Below, piece by piece: positions 28,251-38,300 of a stretch of 64,000 bases of DNA. The translations under genes and the position numbers were made by a program. Numbering within the stretch: the first letter of the stretch is position 1; the number at the start of each line of letters is the position of its first letter. The DNA comes from Micropterus salmoides. Its lineage: Eukaryota > Chordata > Actinopteri > Centrarchiformes > Centrarchidae. The notes below the pieces were generated by a model. That model worked only from the letters and a program-made list of their open reading frames with translations, was not told where the DNA came from and searched no databases. The stretch covers positions 20,196,977 through 20,260,976 of the forward strand of contig NW_024043372.1 in assembly GCF_014851395.1 (NCBI RefSeq). Reading direction: 5' to 3'.

Positions 28251-29949
28251 ATACCTGGATACCATTACATGACAGCATCATAACAATGCCTTCATACACA
28301 TTTAAATTGCATAACTAGATGTTTAAATATAAAATGTAATCACCCCTTCCAGTGTAGTTCTCCAGAAGCCACACAGCATTTAGGCAGCTTATTTTTTTTT
28401 GGCCAAATGCAATTACCGGTCAGCTTTTCTTTACTAGAGTTTGATAATGTGATGACATGAATCTTTCTTTTAAGCTTTGTTTCCCTTTGGAGATGTTGAG
28501 CTTGTTTGAGTGGAGGTCATCTTTTTGACATGGTGAATGCACAAAGATAATGAACAAATTTGTCTACTTAAAACACTACAATTCTCATAACAAAGAAAAT
28601 TGTCTCGCACTCTCAGTTCAAACATGGATCAGATTTCATCCACAACCCTGATGCACCAACAGAGGCTGACTGATCAGTTTGTCTCACTTTTGATTAAAGT
28701 TGTATTTAACTGTTTACATTGGCTGTTTACAACACAATGAAACATAATTTAATTCACAAGTTAAACATGCACAAGTGAATTATTTGAATCATAAATGAAA
28801 TATTGTCATCTCTGTGCAGCACTTAAAGCCTAACTCATTCTTGGGTCAACAAAAAGGGCTCTAGATTAAAATTGCTCACTATCATGCAGAAAAATAAAGT
28901 GGGCTGCTGACAACAGACCTTGGTCTTACTGGTTTTTATGTAAGAAAATGTAGGAGCTGTAGGAGCTGACTGTTCACTCTAACTCCCTGTTGATCCAAAT
29001 TTGGCAGATCAATTTTGCAAAGGATAACCGTGGACTGGGAGGGAATGGGGAACAGCCACAGTAAACTGGTGAGGTTCACTGAGCCATATTCAAGCCAACA
29101 GTGGCACAAGACCATCTTATCATAGAGAACACATGTAATTATTTGCTAGGAGATGAGAATGCATAGGTATTTGCTACATTTATAGTTTATAAAAATGTAT
29201 TTTGCCTTTTAAGGAAGAGGTGCGGACACTCACTCACTCCCTTAGTACTGCTATTGATTTTCTTGCCATCGCCATGTAAAGCTTGGCGTGCAGTAAGACA
29301 GACATTCAGTATTTAGAATTCAGCCTTAACTTTTACTTGGTGTTAAATTTGAGTGGGTGCTCTCACTGCTAAGCAGAGATATCACATACAGTGTTTTTAG
29401 CTTTACAAACTGGAATGAGGTTAAAAGTGTGGTTAACTAAATAAACGTGTTTTCAGGGGGCTGTTAACGCTCCCACATTGAGCGAAGAGACTCGCAGAGT
29501 GCTCTTATCACTCAAGTCACACCCACTTCTCTTTGCTTTGAAAACTTGATATTGGTTTAAGCTAATTATTTTGTGGACGTAAGTGCAGAAAGATACTACA
29601 GTCTACAGCTGTTTGATCTGACAGACCGAGCTGTCCACCTGCTGCTTTGTTTCCAGTCACCTGCCTTGCCTGTCGCAGAACAGCAGCTGTGCAGTGAGGC
29701 AGAACAGACAAACAGGGACACACAGAGAGTGATGGCCCACAAACCATGTCCATCTCGTCTTTCTTCGGCAGGCTGCATATAAGTTAGCTGTGTAACACCC
29801 ATCATATTCAAGAATAAAGGTGTGGAACTCAAAATCGAAGTCTAACTGGGCCTGCGGGTATTTGTTTATTCTGGCTGTGTGTGGGCCTATTTCAATACAT
29901 ACTGGATCTGTGATTGCAAGCTACCCACTGCCCCCGTGTTCCTTCCCCC

Positions 29950-30155
29950 TACCTGCTTCTAGCCCCCATCGCTCAAGGTGTCTGCCTATTAAAAGGGAGT
30001 TTTTCCTTGCCACTGTTGCCAAGTGCTTGCATACGGTGGAAATTGTTTGGTCTCTGTTTATAATATTACAAAAAGTACAGCCTAGACCTGCTCTATCTGA
30101 AATAACTTCTGAGATAACTTCTGTAATGAATTGGCACTCTATAAATACAACTAAA
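29950..30155 (+). repeat. Dispersed fish repeat (GGGAGTTTTTCCTTGCCACTG type)
   Basis: Contains GGGAGTTTTTCCTTGCCACTG, GTTGCCAAGTGCTTGC, TCTGTTTATAATATTA, AGACCTGCTCTATCTG, GAGATAACTTCTGTAATGAATTGGC and CTATAAATA, in the order of a very common fish repeat tail. The open frames that cross it have no coding support. Confidence 0.7.
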
Positions 30156-31034
30156 TTGAGCACTGAGGGCTCAAGTCAGGTTTAGCTATCAAATATAATT
30201 TTGCAATGAGGCATTGTTGGAATGTAAACTGATTTTGTCATAGTCTTGCTCCATCCTCATCAGATCTTTTTGCAATGTGTTTGCAGTTAAGTTAACAACA
30301 AGGTGTTGATGAATCTTTAGGTAGCACAGTAATTTCTTGGGTAATGGGCCTTAATGAGTATAAATGTAACCTTGTTGGAATTCTGTCAAATGTATTTGCT
30401 GACCATCCAGAGTTCCCTTCAGAAGCACAGGATCATTTGTAGGCATGGCCCCTTGCCACATTGAAGGGGAAACTGTTAAAAGTTTTTGAATTGTAGGGGA
30501 AGCTCTTCCTCATGGGACAGAATGTATTTCTGTCCCTCTCTTTCTTCACACAAGGTCCTGGAGATTATTTTTACAGACTAGGGGATGTTGTACTTCTGCA
30601 GCAGCCAACACCCAAGAACAGGAAGCCACAGTTTCTATGAAAGTCCACGAGATGGAAGCAGATAGCGCCAAGGGAAAACAATATTTTGGCTGAAGCTCAT
30701 TCTGGTGGCCAATTAGACCTCAATGTCTGTATGATTTACCACTTCCCCTACCTGCTTTTATGTGTTTGGGGCTGCTGTGTGGAACACAATGACCTCTGAT
30801 TAAAGATTGAGCTCAGGCTCTGAGACGGCCGTGGCGCCATTCTTATCAGATGCCTTCTTCTCAGAACTGAGCACAACCAGCTGAAATCAGTGGTTGTATG
30901 GTCTGCCACACTGACTATACTGAGAGACAGTGAGGATATTTAGACTTTATTTTAAATATTGGCAGTTTTGTGAAAAAGCAATTCATTTTTATACCAATGA
31001 TTCTGGTGCGACTTTTACTTTTCATGCACTGTTC

Positions 31035-31790
31035 CCCAATGGTCTTACATAATGGAGGACTGATCCTGACAAATTCATAAATAAATGCTCAATAAATAAA
31101 TAAGCATCTGATTAAATGCACAAAAAATAAAGTAAATAAATGTAGGCAGTAATTAAATTATACTATGACACATAAATGTATATATCTATTTTAATTAGCT
31201 TCTTTACTTATTCACCTTCATAATAATTACCTTATTTATTCATTGTCTGTTATAATCTTCAACTTTATTTATTAATAACTTATTTTTTAAATGTATTTAT
31301 TTATGTGTGTGTTTTTAATATTTTTGTCTGTTTTGTTCTTCCTTTGCATTTTCTACCCTATTTATTTCCCCAATGGTATTTATTTCTGCCTGTCCTTTTT
31401 ACATTTCTCTATGCTTTTCTGCCTCATTATGCAAATGAGGAGGGGTTGTGTCTCAAGGGGTGAACTTCTCCCCTATTGGTGGACCAGTCAGACGGGAGAA
31501 CTCTAGGCCTACCCTACCTCCACACATCAACAAGCTTGCTCCTCACACAGTCAGATGGCTTCCTTCAGTGCACTGAGGTGTTTAGCAACTCTATTTGAAG
31601 ACAGTACTGCCAGCCATGTCTTCCTTCTTTTTTATGTGGACACTCTGACCTACAAAGTTTTCATTTAGCGACTTATATGGACACAGAACTGCTGGAAAGT
31701 GAGCTGTTGTTTCTGAGAACCACATGCTCAGTTAGCCGCAGCTAAATCTGGAGTGCATTCCTATTCAAGTATTTACGGTAAATGCTTCCA
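31035..31790 (+). repeat. Inverted repeat arm A
   Basis: Its reverse complement recurs at 36545-37290. Shared in order: GGAGGACTGATCCTGACAAATTCA, ATGCTCAATAAATAAATAAGC, TAGGCAGTAA, ATGTATATATCT, TTCCTTTGCATTT, GCCTCATTATGCAAATGAGG, CCTATTGGTG, ATGGCTTCCTT, GCCATGTCTTCCTTC, GGACACAGAACTG, CGCAGCTAAATCTGGAG and TACGGTAAAT. By eye about four bases in five agree, with small indels. The AT-rich outer half has many ATAAATAAAT motifs. No coding function seen. Could be two separate insertions of one family, or arms of one palindromic element. Confidence 0.9.
31429..31479 (+). promoter_or_regulatory. Octamer and CCAAT-box pair in arm A
   Basis: ATGCAAAT at 31429-31436 is followed 38 bases later by ATTGG (CCAAT in reverse) at 31475-31479. 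The same two motifs recur with the same 38-base spacing in arm B. The ATGCAAATGAGG form resembles the octamer context used in some histone and snRNA promoters. Promoter activity is only inferred. Confidence 0.4.
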
Positions 31791-31903
31791 CACGGAGCAG
31801 CTCCTTGCTCTGCTGTTAGCACCTGCTGTTTCAATAATAACACCATTCAGGGTGAAAATTCAACCGTGGTTTTGTGTCAGGAGATGCAGTGACTTAACTA
31901 GCG

Positions 31904-32320
31904 GTGAGTAAGAAATATTATGAATAATACATGTAATTTGTTAAGCAATGAGGAGAGGAAAAGTCCGCTAGCCGCTAGGCTAATTTATGTAGTGTTAATA
32001 TCATATAGGCTAAAGCTGTTAAGCTAGTGGTGGTGACTAACAAATAAACTAATCTTGGAAGTTACCATTAAGAAGAATTTTATGCTTCTGTTAAATGTGA
32101 TTGCTATGAAGCCGTGTTTTATGTGTGGTAATGGAGTCCAATTTAAAGTTAACTTTACTGCACTTAACCAGTCGAAATGATTTAATGTAGGCTAGTTACT
32201 GTACTTCTATGTCTTGCACAGAAGACAGAGGAGGAGGCATGCGGAGAACATAACCATATTCGTCAGAGGAAAAGAAGAAGAAGAAGGAGAGCAACAAAGA
32301 AAATAATAAAATAAATTCCT
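31904..32320 (+). other. Possible small spliced transcript downstream of arm A
   Basis: A strong donor-like site, GCG|GTGAGTAAG, lies at 31903/31904. An acceptor-like TTCTATGTCTTGCACAG ends at 32221. Beyond it, 30 codons run before a stop, including a run of basic residues (RKRRRRRRA), followed at once by AATAAAATAAAT, which may act as a poly(A) signal. These are consensus matches only; no transcript evidence exists here. Confidence 0.2.
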
Positions 32321-32509
32321 TTTATATTCCCCCTTACATGCCTTGTTGTTTGTGTAGATATAGAGGAAGATTTTTTTTTATTTATTTATTTAACCAGATG
32401 ATCTCATTGAGATTTTAAACCTCTTTTCCAAGAGAGACCTGGCCAAAATAACAGCATATTGACAAAGCACAGTTACAAATATGAAACACACGCACACGCA
32501 CAACAACAG

Positions 32510-33240
32510 AGAACAATTAACAAGACCCATACGATACATTTCGCAACTGCAAATCAGTCTGCAGTGTGTTCCAGGTGGATGGGGCAGCATAACTAAAGGC
32601 CTTTTTACCAAGCTCTGTACGGACCATAGGAACAGATAATAAATACAAGTTACCGGAGCGCAAATTGTAGGAACTGATGTTGCATGATACATAAGTGCAA
32701 AGATAAGAGTGGAGCATAATGCAACATAGACTTGTAAATAAAAGTGAGCCAATGTATGTGCCTCCTCACTGATAATGAGGGCCAGTTTGTCATTTTGTAC
32801 AAGGTACAATGATGTTTTGATGCTTTACATCCAGTCACAAACCTCAAAGCACTATGGTGGACAGTATCTAACAAAGAAAAACATCGGCCAGGCGCATTTC
32901 TATAGAGCAGGTCACCGTAATTGAGTGCAGTGAGAAAGGTTGCAGCAACTAATCTCTTCCTGGTTTTCCAAGAAAAGCAAGATTTGTTTCTAAAATAAAA
33001 TCCTATTTTTAGTTTGAGCTTTTGTACCAGTTTATCAATGTACGACTTAAAAGAGAGCTAATCATCATTAATATACCCAAATATTTGTACAATTGGATTT
33101 GTTCGATCTGCTCACCATGTATAGTAAAAATACTTGAAAGACTGTCCAGAGACTTCTTAGATTTTGAAAAAAGCATAATCTTTTCTCAACATTCAAAACT
33201 AGCTTTACCTGATACAGTTGAACCTGAACAAGGTTAAAAG
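32510..33240 (-). pseudogene. LINE 1 C-terminal domain
   Basis: After the frameshift the minus strand reads VKLVLNVEK, then NYGDLLYRNAPG, LLDTVHHSALRFVTGC, NWPSLSVRRHIHW and, in another frame, LRSGNLYLLSVPMVRTELGKKAF followed by YAAPSTWNTLQ. This is the conserved post-polymerase tail of the group. Several stops and shifts are present. Confidence 0.83.
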
Positions 33241-33246
33241 CAGATT

Positions 33247-34125
33247 TTAAATAAAAAAAGCTTGATGTAAAGTAGCAGCCTTACAATAAATAATGGTTTC
33301 ATCAGCATAAAAATTGAAATGAGACTGTGGGATGTCTTGACCCAAGTTATTAAGATAAATAGTAAATAAAATTGGACCCAAGACAGACCCTTGCGGTACA
33401 CCACTAGATACATTCAGTGTTGTAGATTTGAGATAGTCAAAATAAACACACTGAAATCTGTCTGCCAAATAGTTGGTGAACCAGTCAACAGTATGGTCGG
33501 AAAAACCAATATTGCGTAGCTTTTCCAGTAAAATGCAATCAATATCAAATGGTATCAAATGGTTTCGATAAAGCTATAAAAAGAGCTACACAGGTGTTCT
33601 TGCAGTCCATTGCTTCAATAATGTCATTAATGACCTTCATTTTAGCAGTAGTTCGAAACCCAGACTGTGAGTCAGACAAAATATGGTTGGAAACCAAATA
33701 GTCCTATAACTGATCACCAACCAATGATTCTAAAACTTGAGCTAAACCTGGTAACTTGGAAATCGGTCTGTAATTATCCAAAAGCGAGGAATCACCTCCC
33801 TTTAAAAGAGGGAGTACATAGTCCAGTTTCCAAATTATTGGAATCTCATTGTTGACCAGGGTAGGGTTAAAGATTGAAATTGGTTTAGCAATAAAATCAG
33901 ATTATCATGACCAGGAGATTTACTTGGGTCCAAGGCAATGAGAGCTGTTTGCACATCTGCAACAGAGAAAGGCGTTAGGCAAAAGGCCTCTTTACTCACC
34001 ACAGATTTCGGACCTGAAGAATTTAAGCAGTTTGTCACGGTTGCATTGCTTGCAAAGAGCTGACGCTCAAACAAGGAACCAGCTTCCACAAAGTGCTTAT
34101 TAAAACACACCAACATTGCAGACAT
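33247..34125 (-). pseudogene. LINE 1 reverse transcriptase core, active-site residues lost
   Basis: Pieces in order on the minus strand: an N-terminal block ending ALDPSKSPGHDNL, then DNYRPISKL and SGFRTTAKMKVINDIIEA, then motif A as FIALSKPFDT, then SSGVPQGSVLGPIL, then FYADETIIY. Motif A normally has Asp where this has Ala (codon complement 33572-33574), and the YADD motif reads ADE (33295-33312). These two changes remove residues essential to polymerisation. A stop and frame changes separate the pieces; a 10-base duplication (ATCAAATGGT twice, 33544-33563) contributes one frame change. A further frameshift follows at the A/T run near 33250. Confidence 0.87.
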
Positions 34126-34171
34126 TTCTGATATGACAACTTTGTCATTGATAATACATGGAGGTAATTCA

Positions 34172-34399
34172 TTATGAGAATTTAAAGTGCCACCTGATTT
34201 CAGTGCTTTCCAGAAATTCCATGGATTGTTTAGGTTTTCTGTGGTAGCTGCTAGCCTTTTTAATAAAAAAGGTACAGCGATTGCGCAGCTGTCTAAACCT
34301 GAGCCAGTCTGAATCTGTCCCAGATTGCCTGGCTTTAACCAAGACTTGGTTTCTCTGCCGAAGAAAATTAGCCAACTCTGGGGTAAACCATGCTTTCAC
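34172..34399 (-). pseudogene. LINE 1 linker between endonuclease and reverse transcriptase
   Basis: The frame contains WFTPELANFLRQRN, KARQSGTDSDWL and RQLRNRC, which is a typical linker preceding reverse transcriptase in this LINE group. It is in a different frame from its neighbours. Confidence 0.75.
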
Positions 34400-34411
34400 G
34401 TCCCTTTACCC

Positions 34412-35215
34412 TTAACCTCTGGAAGGGAGCATGCTTGTCAACTTTGTCAACACTTTGTCAATAAGTGCAATTCTGTCCCAGTCAAAGTAAGACAAATCAT
34501 GCAAAAATGTTTGCTCACAGAAGAGCTTCAAATTTTGTTTAAAGGTTATTCTAGGTTTAATCTTAGGGAGTTTACTGAAGAGTAGATTTATGGTATTAGA
34601 TCTAGTGGGACTATTTATTATCTGTATAAGATTTAAACCATTACAGTGATTTTTAAAATCACAATCCCAATTTAAATCTCCAACTAAAACAATTTCACTG
34701 CCGTTAAGTTCATTTAAAAATGCCATCATATTTGGTAATGCATCAGCAACAGCAGAAGGGGGTCTGTAAGAGCCAATAACAGTAATATGCTGACCTTTGG
34801 CTATTTCAAGGTCTAATGCTAAGATCTCAAATTGTTTAACAGTAGATTGAGAAAATAACATCCTGTTGTTAAATTTAGTCTTAACATAAATGGCAACACC
34901 ACCCCCCTTCTTTAGACGATCACAACAGAAAACTCTATAACCACTGATCACAATGTCCTTATCTAAGGTAGATTTTTTAAGCCAGGTTTCAGAAATTACT
35001 AGGACATCTGCATCTGTTTGAATAGCCCATGTCCTGACCAAGTCGATTTTTGGTAATAAACCACAAACATGTAAGTGAATAAAACCCCTCCTGGATTTAA
35101 AATCTTCAGGAGTACTAAGACTGTTAATGTTAGGGCCAGGATTAGAATGTATATTCCGTTTGATTAACAGTAAAATAAGAACAAGGCACTGCCTTTTTCG
35201 AGGTGTACATTGAGA
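34412..35215 (-). pseudogene. LINE 1 endonuclease domain with degenerate NPGP motif
   Basis: From the upstream end, in frame: a hydrophobic LVLILLLI stretch, HSNPGPN (35132-35143 for NPGP), RRGFIHLHVCGLLPKIDLVR, then the APE endonuclease motifs ISETWLK, KGGGVAIY, GSYRPP and VGDLNW. These nick target DNA in living elements. The expected SDH catalytic motif is absent: the frame jumps from INLLFS to KLPKIKPR, which looks like an internal deletion of roughly 30 residues. NPGP preceded by a hydrophobic run resembles the 2A-like peptides described in several non-LTR retrotransposons, but the usual D-x-E before NPGP is missing. A separate upstream frame, 35268-35636, appears to join by a one-base shift. 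Confidence 0.85.
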
Positions 35216-35267
35216 GTCATTATAGGCATTGGTAACTAAAATGTGATTTAGGACAACAAAGCAGTCC

Positions 35268-35636
35268 TTATAACCCCCGTAGAACAGAGTCAGTAGTCAC
35301 AAGGGATGATTGGTACAGTTTCACAGTAAGACCAATGTCGGAGGAGGTTCCTTCAGATGAGATGTAGAAGTATGTCCATACCTTTTGAGAGTGAACCACC
35401 GATGTCTTTTCATTCCCTGTGTAATTCACCGCGATCAGCAGGAGAAAGGCTGCTGTTAAAAACGCCATTCTGGAATGATGCGCTACTTTGCGTCTCCCAA
35501 AGTAGCCAGTGATGATGTAATCAACTTCACGAAGGAGGAAGAATCCACTAGCAGCAATGCAATGTATGGCCCAACAAAGCCAAGCAAGTTTATTCCACGC
35601 GGATCCAAAGCGTGAGAGGAATGGGACACAGCACAC
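35268..35636 (-). pseudogene. LINE 1 5' leader frame (uncertain)
   Basis: A 122-codon frame just upstream of the endonuclease segment. An internal Met begins MAFLTAAFLLLIAVNY, a hydrophobic stretch resembling a signal peptide. Its end (SVLRG) can join the endonuclease frame by a one-base shift near 35278. I do not recognise the protein. It may be the N-terminus of the LINE protein or adjacent leader sequence. Confidence 0.4.
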
Positions 35637-36259
35637 ATCTCATCGTTACTGTGTGATTATAGGGCATGGGAGAACAGTGGATACTTTTAATGCAGCCCAC
35701 ATCCCTAATATTGCTGTGTAACTACAGGATAACAAGTGGAGAACATTCAAGATTTTTTACAACTGTCTGCATAGTTAATTCATCTTGTGTAATGAATGAA
35801 AATAAATAGACCTACAAGGCTCCTCTCTACTTTGACATTTAAGATTAGGTCTGTTTGATCCACCTTCGTACACAAATGTGACATTACTGTACAACTTGAG
35901 AAAGGTAAGTTGTTTTCCGCTCCAGCCTGCCTAAAAGAAAAGCATTTTTGGGATTAAATGGTCTTTATTAGCTGCTGCAGTGCAGGATGAACTAAGAACA
36001 GACCCATTTCTCAACTTATTATTCTAAATCATGCAATGAAGAAGAAGAAATGTCTGTCCACAAATACTGTACAGCATGTAGTCTAATGAACAATCCTTGT
36101 GTTATAGCTGACTTGGGCAGTGAAATGTTTCATTTTTTTAACTCATGTGGTACTAGTTGTCCACAACTCAAATCAGAATTTAAGGAGAATTTTTTTTATA
36201 CCATCTCAAAAAGACTTCCTATCAGAAAGGTAGGAAGGTACTTGAATGTACAACTGCAG

Positions 36260-36620
36260 AACTTCAATCTAAGTAAAGTTATTTCCCTGACATTTTTATG
36301 TCATTTTACTTTTAATAGACACATGTAACCAGTTTTATACTTCCAGTGAATATAATCCAATTAATCTTATTTTCATACTGTATATCCGTTGTGTAATTTG
36401 ATAAATTGTGTTACTACTATTGAGTACTATTAAGACTTCATTGCCCCTCTTCAGATAAGACTGCAACATGTGTCTTGCAAAGAGAGAAACAGACAGAAAA
36501 AAGTCTCTAACTCTGCCTGTCAGCTCGCTCTGCCACGTTAAAACTGAATTTACCGTACAGAGTTGAATATGAGTGCCCTCCAGATTTAGCTGCCGCTAGC
36601 TGACCGTGTGCTTCTCCCTA
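36260..36620 (-). repeat. Segment shared with the hAT-like element at the right edge
   Basis: On the minus strand, GAAAATAAGATTAATTGGATTATATTCAC with GAAGTATAAAAC, ACATGTGTC.ATAAAAGTAAAA and TTAGGGAAAT-like blocks match 63530-63625, and CTAGC.GC...CTAAATCTGGAG.GCAC and GAGCTG.CAGGCAG match around 63235-63325. It is continuous with arm B, so arm B plus this segment may be one larger repeat. Confidence 0.65.
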
Positions 36621-37290
36621 TATCACAGTTCTGTGTCCATGCATGCAGCAAACTGAAAACACTGTCAGAGCATCCACGCGAAAAGGGAAGGAAGACATGG
36701 CTGGTAGAATTGTCCTCAGATAGAGTTGCTAATCACTTCATTTCATTAAAGGAAGCCATCTCTTGTGACTGTGTGGGGAGCAAGGCTTGTTGATGTGTGA
36801 GTTTGAGTCCACCTCTGTTGTCTCACTGATTCACCAATAGGGTAGAAATTCACCTCTTGTGACACAGCCCCTCCTCATTTGCATAATGAGGCAGAAATGC
36901 ATAGAGAAATGTTAAAAGAGAAGGCAGAAATATATAACCACTGTGGAAATAAATATGGAAGAAATGCAAAGGAAGAATAAAGCAGACAAAAAATATTAAA
37001 ACACACATGAATAAATACATAAAAAAATAAAGTAATTAAAAAATAAAGTTGATTATAACGGACAATAAATAATTAAGGTAATTATTACAAAGGTGACTAA
37101 ATAAAGAAGCTAATTAAGAGATATATACATTTATGTCTCCTTGTATAATTTATTTACTGCCTACATTTATTTATCTACTTTATATTTTGTGCATTTAATC
37201 AGATGCTTATTTATTTATTGAGCATTTATTTGTTTCTGTTATTATTTCTGAATTTGTCAGGATCAGTCCTCCATATTACATAGGCCATCA
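36545..37290 (-). repeat. Inverted repeat arm B
   Basis: The reverse-complement partner of 31035-31790. It carries the same ordered blocks and the same octamer and CCAAT pair. The outer ends stop matching just beyond GGCCTATGTAATATGGAGGACT (minus strand). No target-site duplication could be seen around the pair. Confidence 0.9.
36834..36884 (-). promoter_or_regulatory. Octamer and CCAAT-box pair in arm B
   Basis: CCAAT at 36834-36838 and ATTTGCAT at 36877-36884, 38 bases apart, mirror the arrangement in arm A. Both motifs and the spacing survive while surrounding sequence has diverged. Activity is inferred only. Confidence 0.4.
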
Positions 37291-37699
37291 AGTACTCCGT
37301 ATTTATCTCTTTGCCATGCATAAAGCATAATGTTGTTGCTTATTTGTAAAGGGCAGTCAACACATTAAATTCTAAGGTATATAAATAATTAACTTTGAAA
37401 CATACAGTATATTTAAGGATTTGAATTCAGTGGCTAAATGTTAAGGGCTCTTTGTCTTTAAAGCCTGTATGGAGACACATTGTATATGCAGAGAGACTGA
37501 TGGATTGTTTGTCTTTTCCTCCACCCTTTTTCCTGTAGACATGGGCTGGAAGTGAAGCCCGGATCTTGAATGGCTGGGTGGAGTGAGGGGTATGAGGTCA
37601 CATTGTTAATTGCATAATGAAACATGTCTGGGTAAAGATAACGCCTCAAGGAAACCGTTGTGCAACCTAAAATCGGAACTGACTTAAATTTGATTCAAA

Positions 37700-38300
37700 T
37701 TTACTGTCCAGTCAGAAAGTATTAGGACAGCAAAATGTTTTAGTGTTTTGGCTACAGCTACTCTTTGCTTGAAGGATGTTTAAGGGTGTGTAGGAAGGGG
37801 TAGCCCTTCTGTGTTTTGTGTAAATAATACACCAATTTCAAGGACAGTGTAGTAGGACAGTGGTCCTAAATAAACAGACCCACAACCAGTTTTTTTATGA
37901 TCAAACAGTGGAGTGCTCTTGACTGGCCAAGTCATTTGACTTCAGTCCAATTGAGCATATATTTCACTTGCTGATGACCAGACTGAAGGCAAAAAGCCAC
38001 TGAAACAAGTAAGAAGGGAAGATGGCTGTAGTACGGGTCTGGCACAGCATCACCAGGGAGGATTCCAAGTGTCTGCTGATGTCTCCAGGTTGACAATTTC
38101 AGGCATTGATTGAATGCAGAAGGATTTGCAACTAAATCTTAAATTAGGCCATATTTAAGTTTATATTTTCCATATGTCCAGTTACTTTCTGTCCCCTTAG
38201 ATTTAGGAGATTCTGTTCAAAAATGCCTATAATTCTTCATTTCATCTGATGTTATTATAACACCATCAAATTAAAACTGAAACACCTCTCAGCTGTTTCA
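37700..38300 (+). mobile_element. Decayed Tc1-like transposon
   Basis: Plus-strand frames contain LAKSFDFSPIEHIFHLL, then TRLKAKSH and a stretch reading WHSITREDSKCLLMS. These match the C-terminal end of Tc1-type transposases (WPSQSPDFNPIEH...LLK, then W.SIT...). The catalytic DDE residues lie mainly upstream and are not visible. Stops interrupt the frame. The left flank includes GTCCAGTCAGAAAGTATTAGGACAGC and the right GTCCAGTTACTTTCTGTCCCC, which look like decayed terminal inverted repeats. It is a short fossil with no function inferred. Confidence 0.72.

Larger units (their letters stand above)
32372..35640 (-). mobile_element. Antisense LINE 1 (jockey superfamily, L2/CR1/Rex-like), decayed
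   Basis: Read on the minus strand, the order is: an N-terminal segment with a hydrophobic stretch, an APE-type endonuclease, a linker, reverse transcriptase and a C-terminal domain. It ends at a 3' tail of AAATAAATAAATAAAAAAAA at about 32372. The tail and the near-complete domain order suggest a nearly full-length insertion. At least four frames must be combined, so it cannot encode a working protein. Its orientation is opposite to ptprg, as is common for intronic LINEs that persist. It sits between arms A and B. Its exact 5' end is uncertain and I could not find a target-site duplication. Confidence 0.88.
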
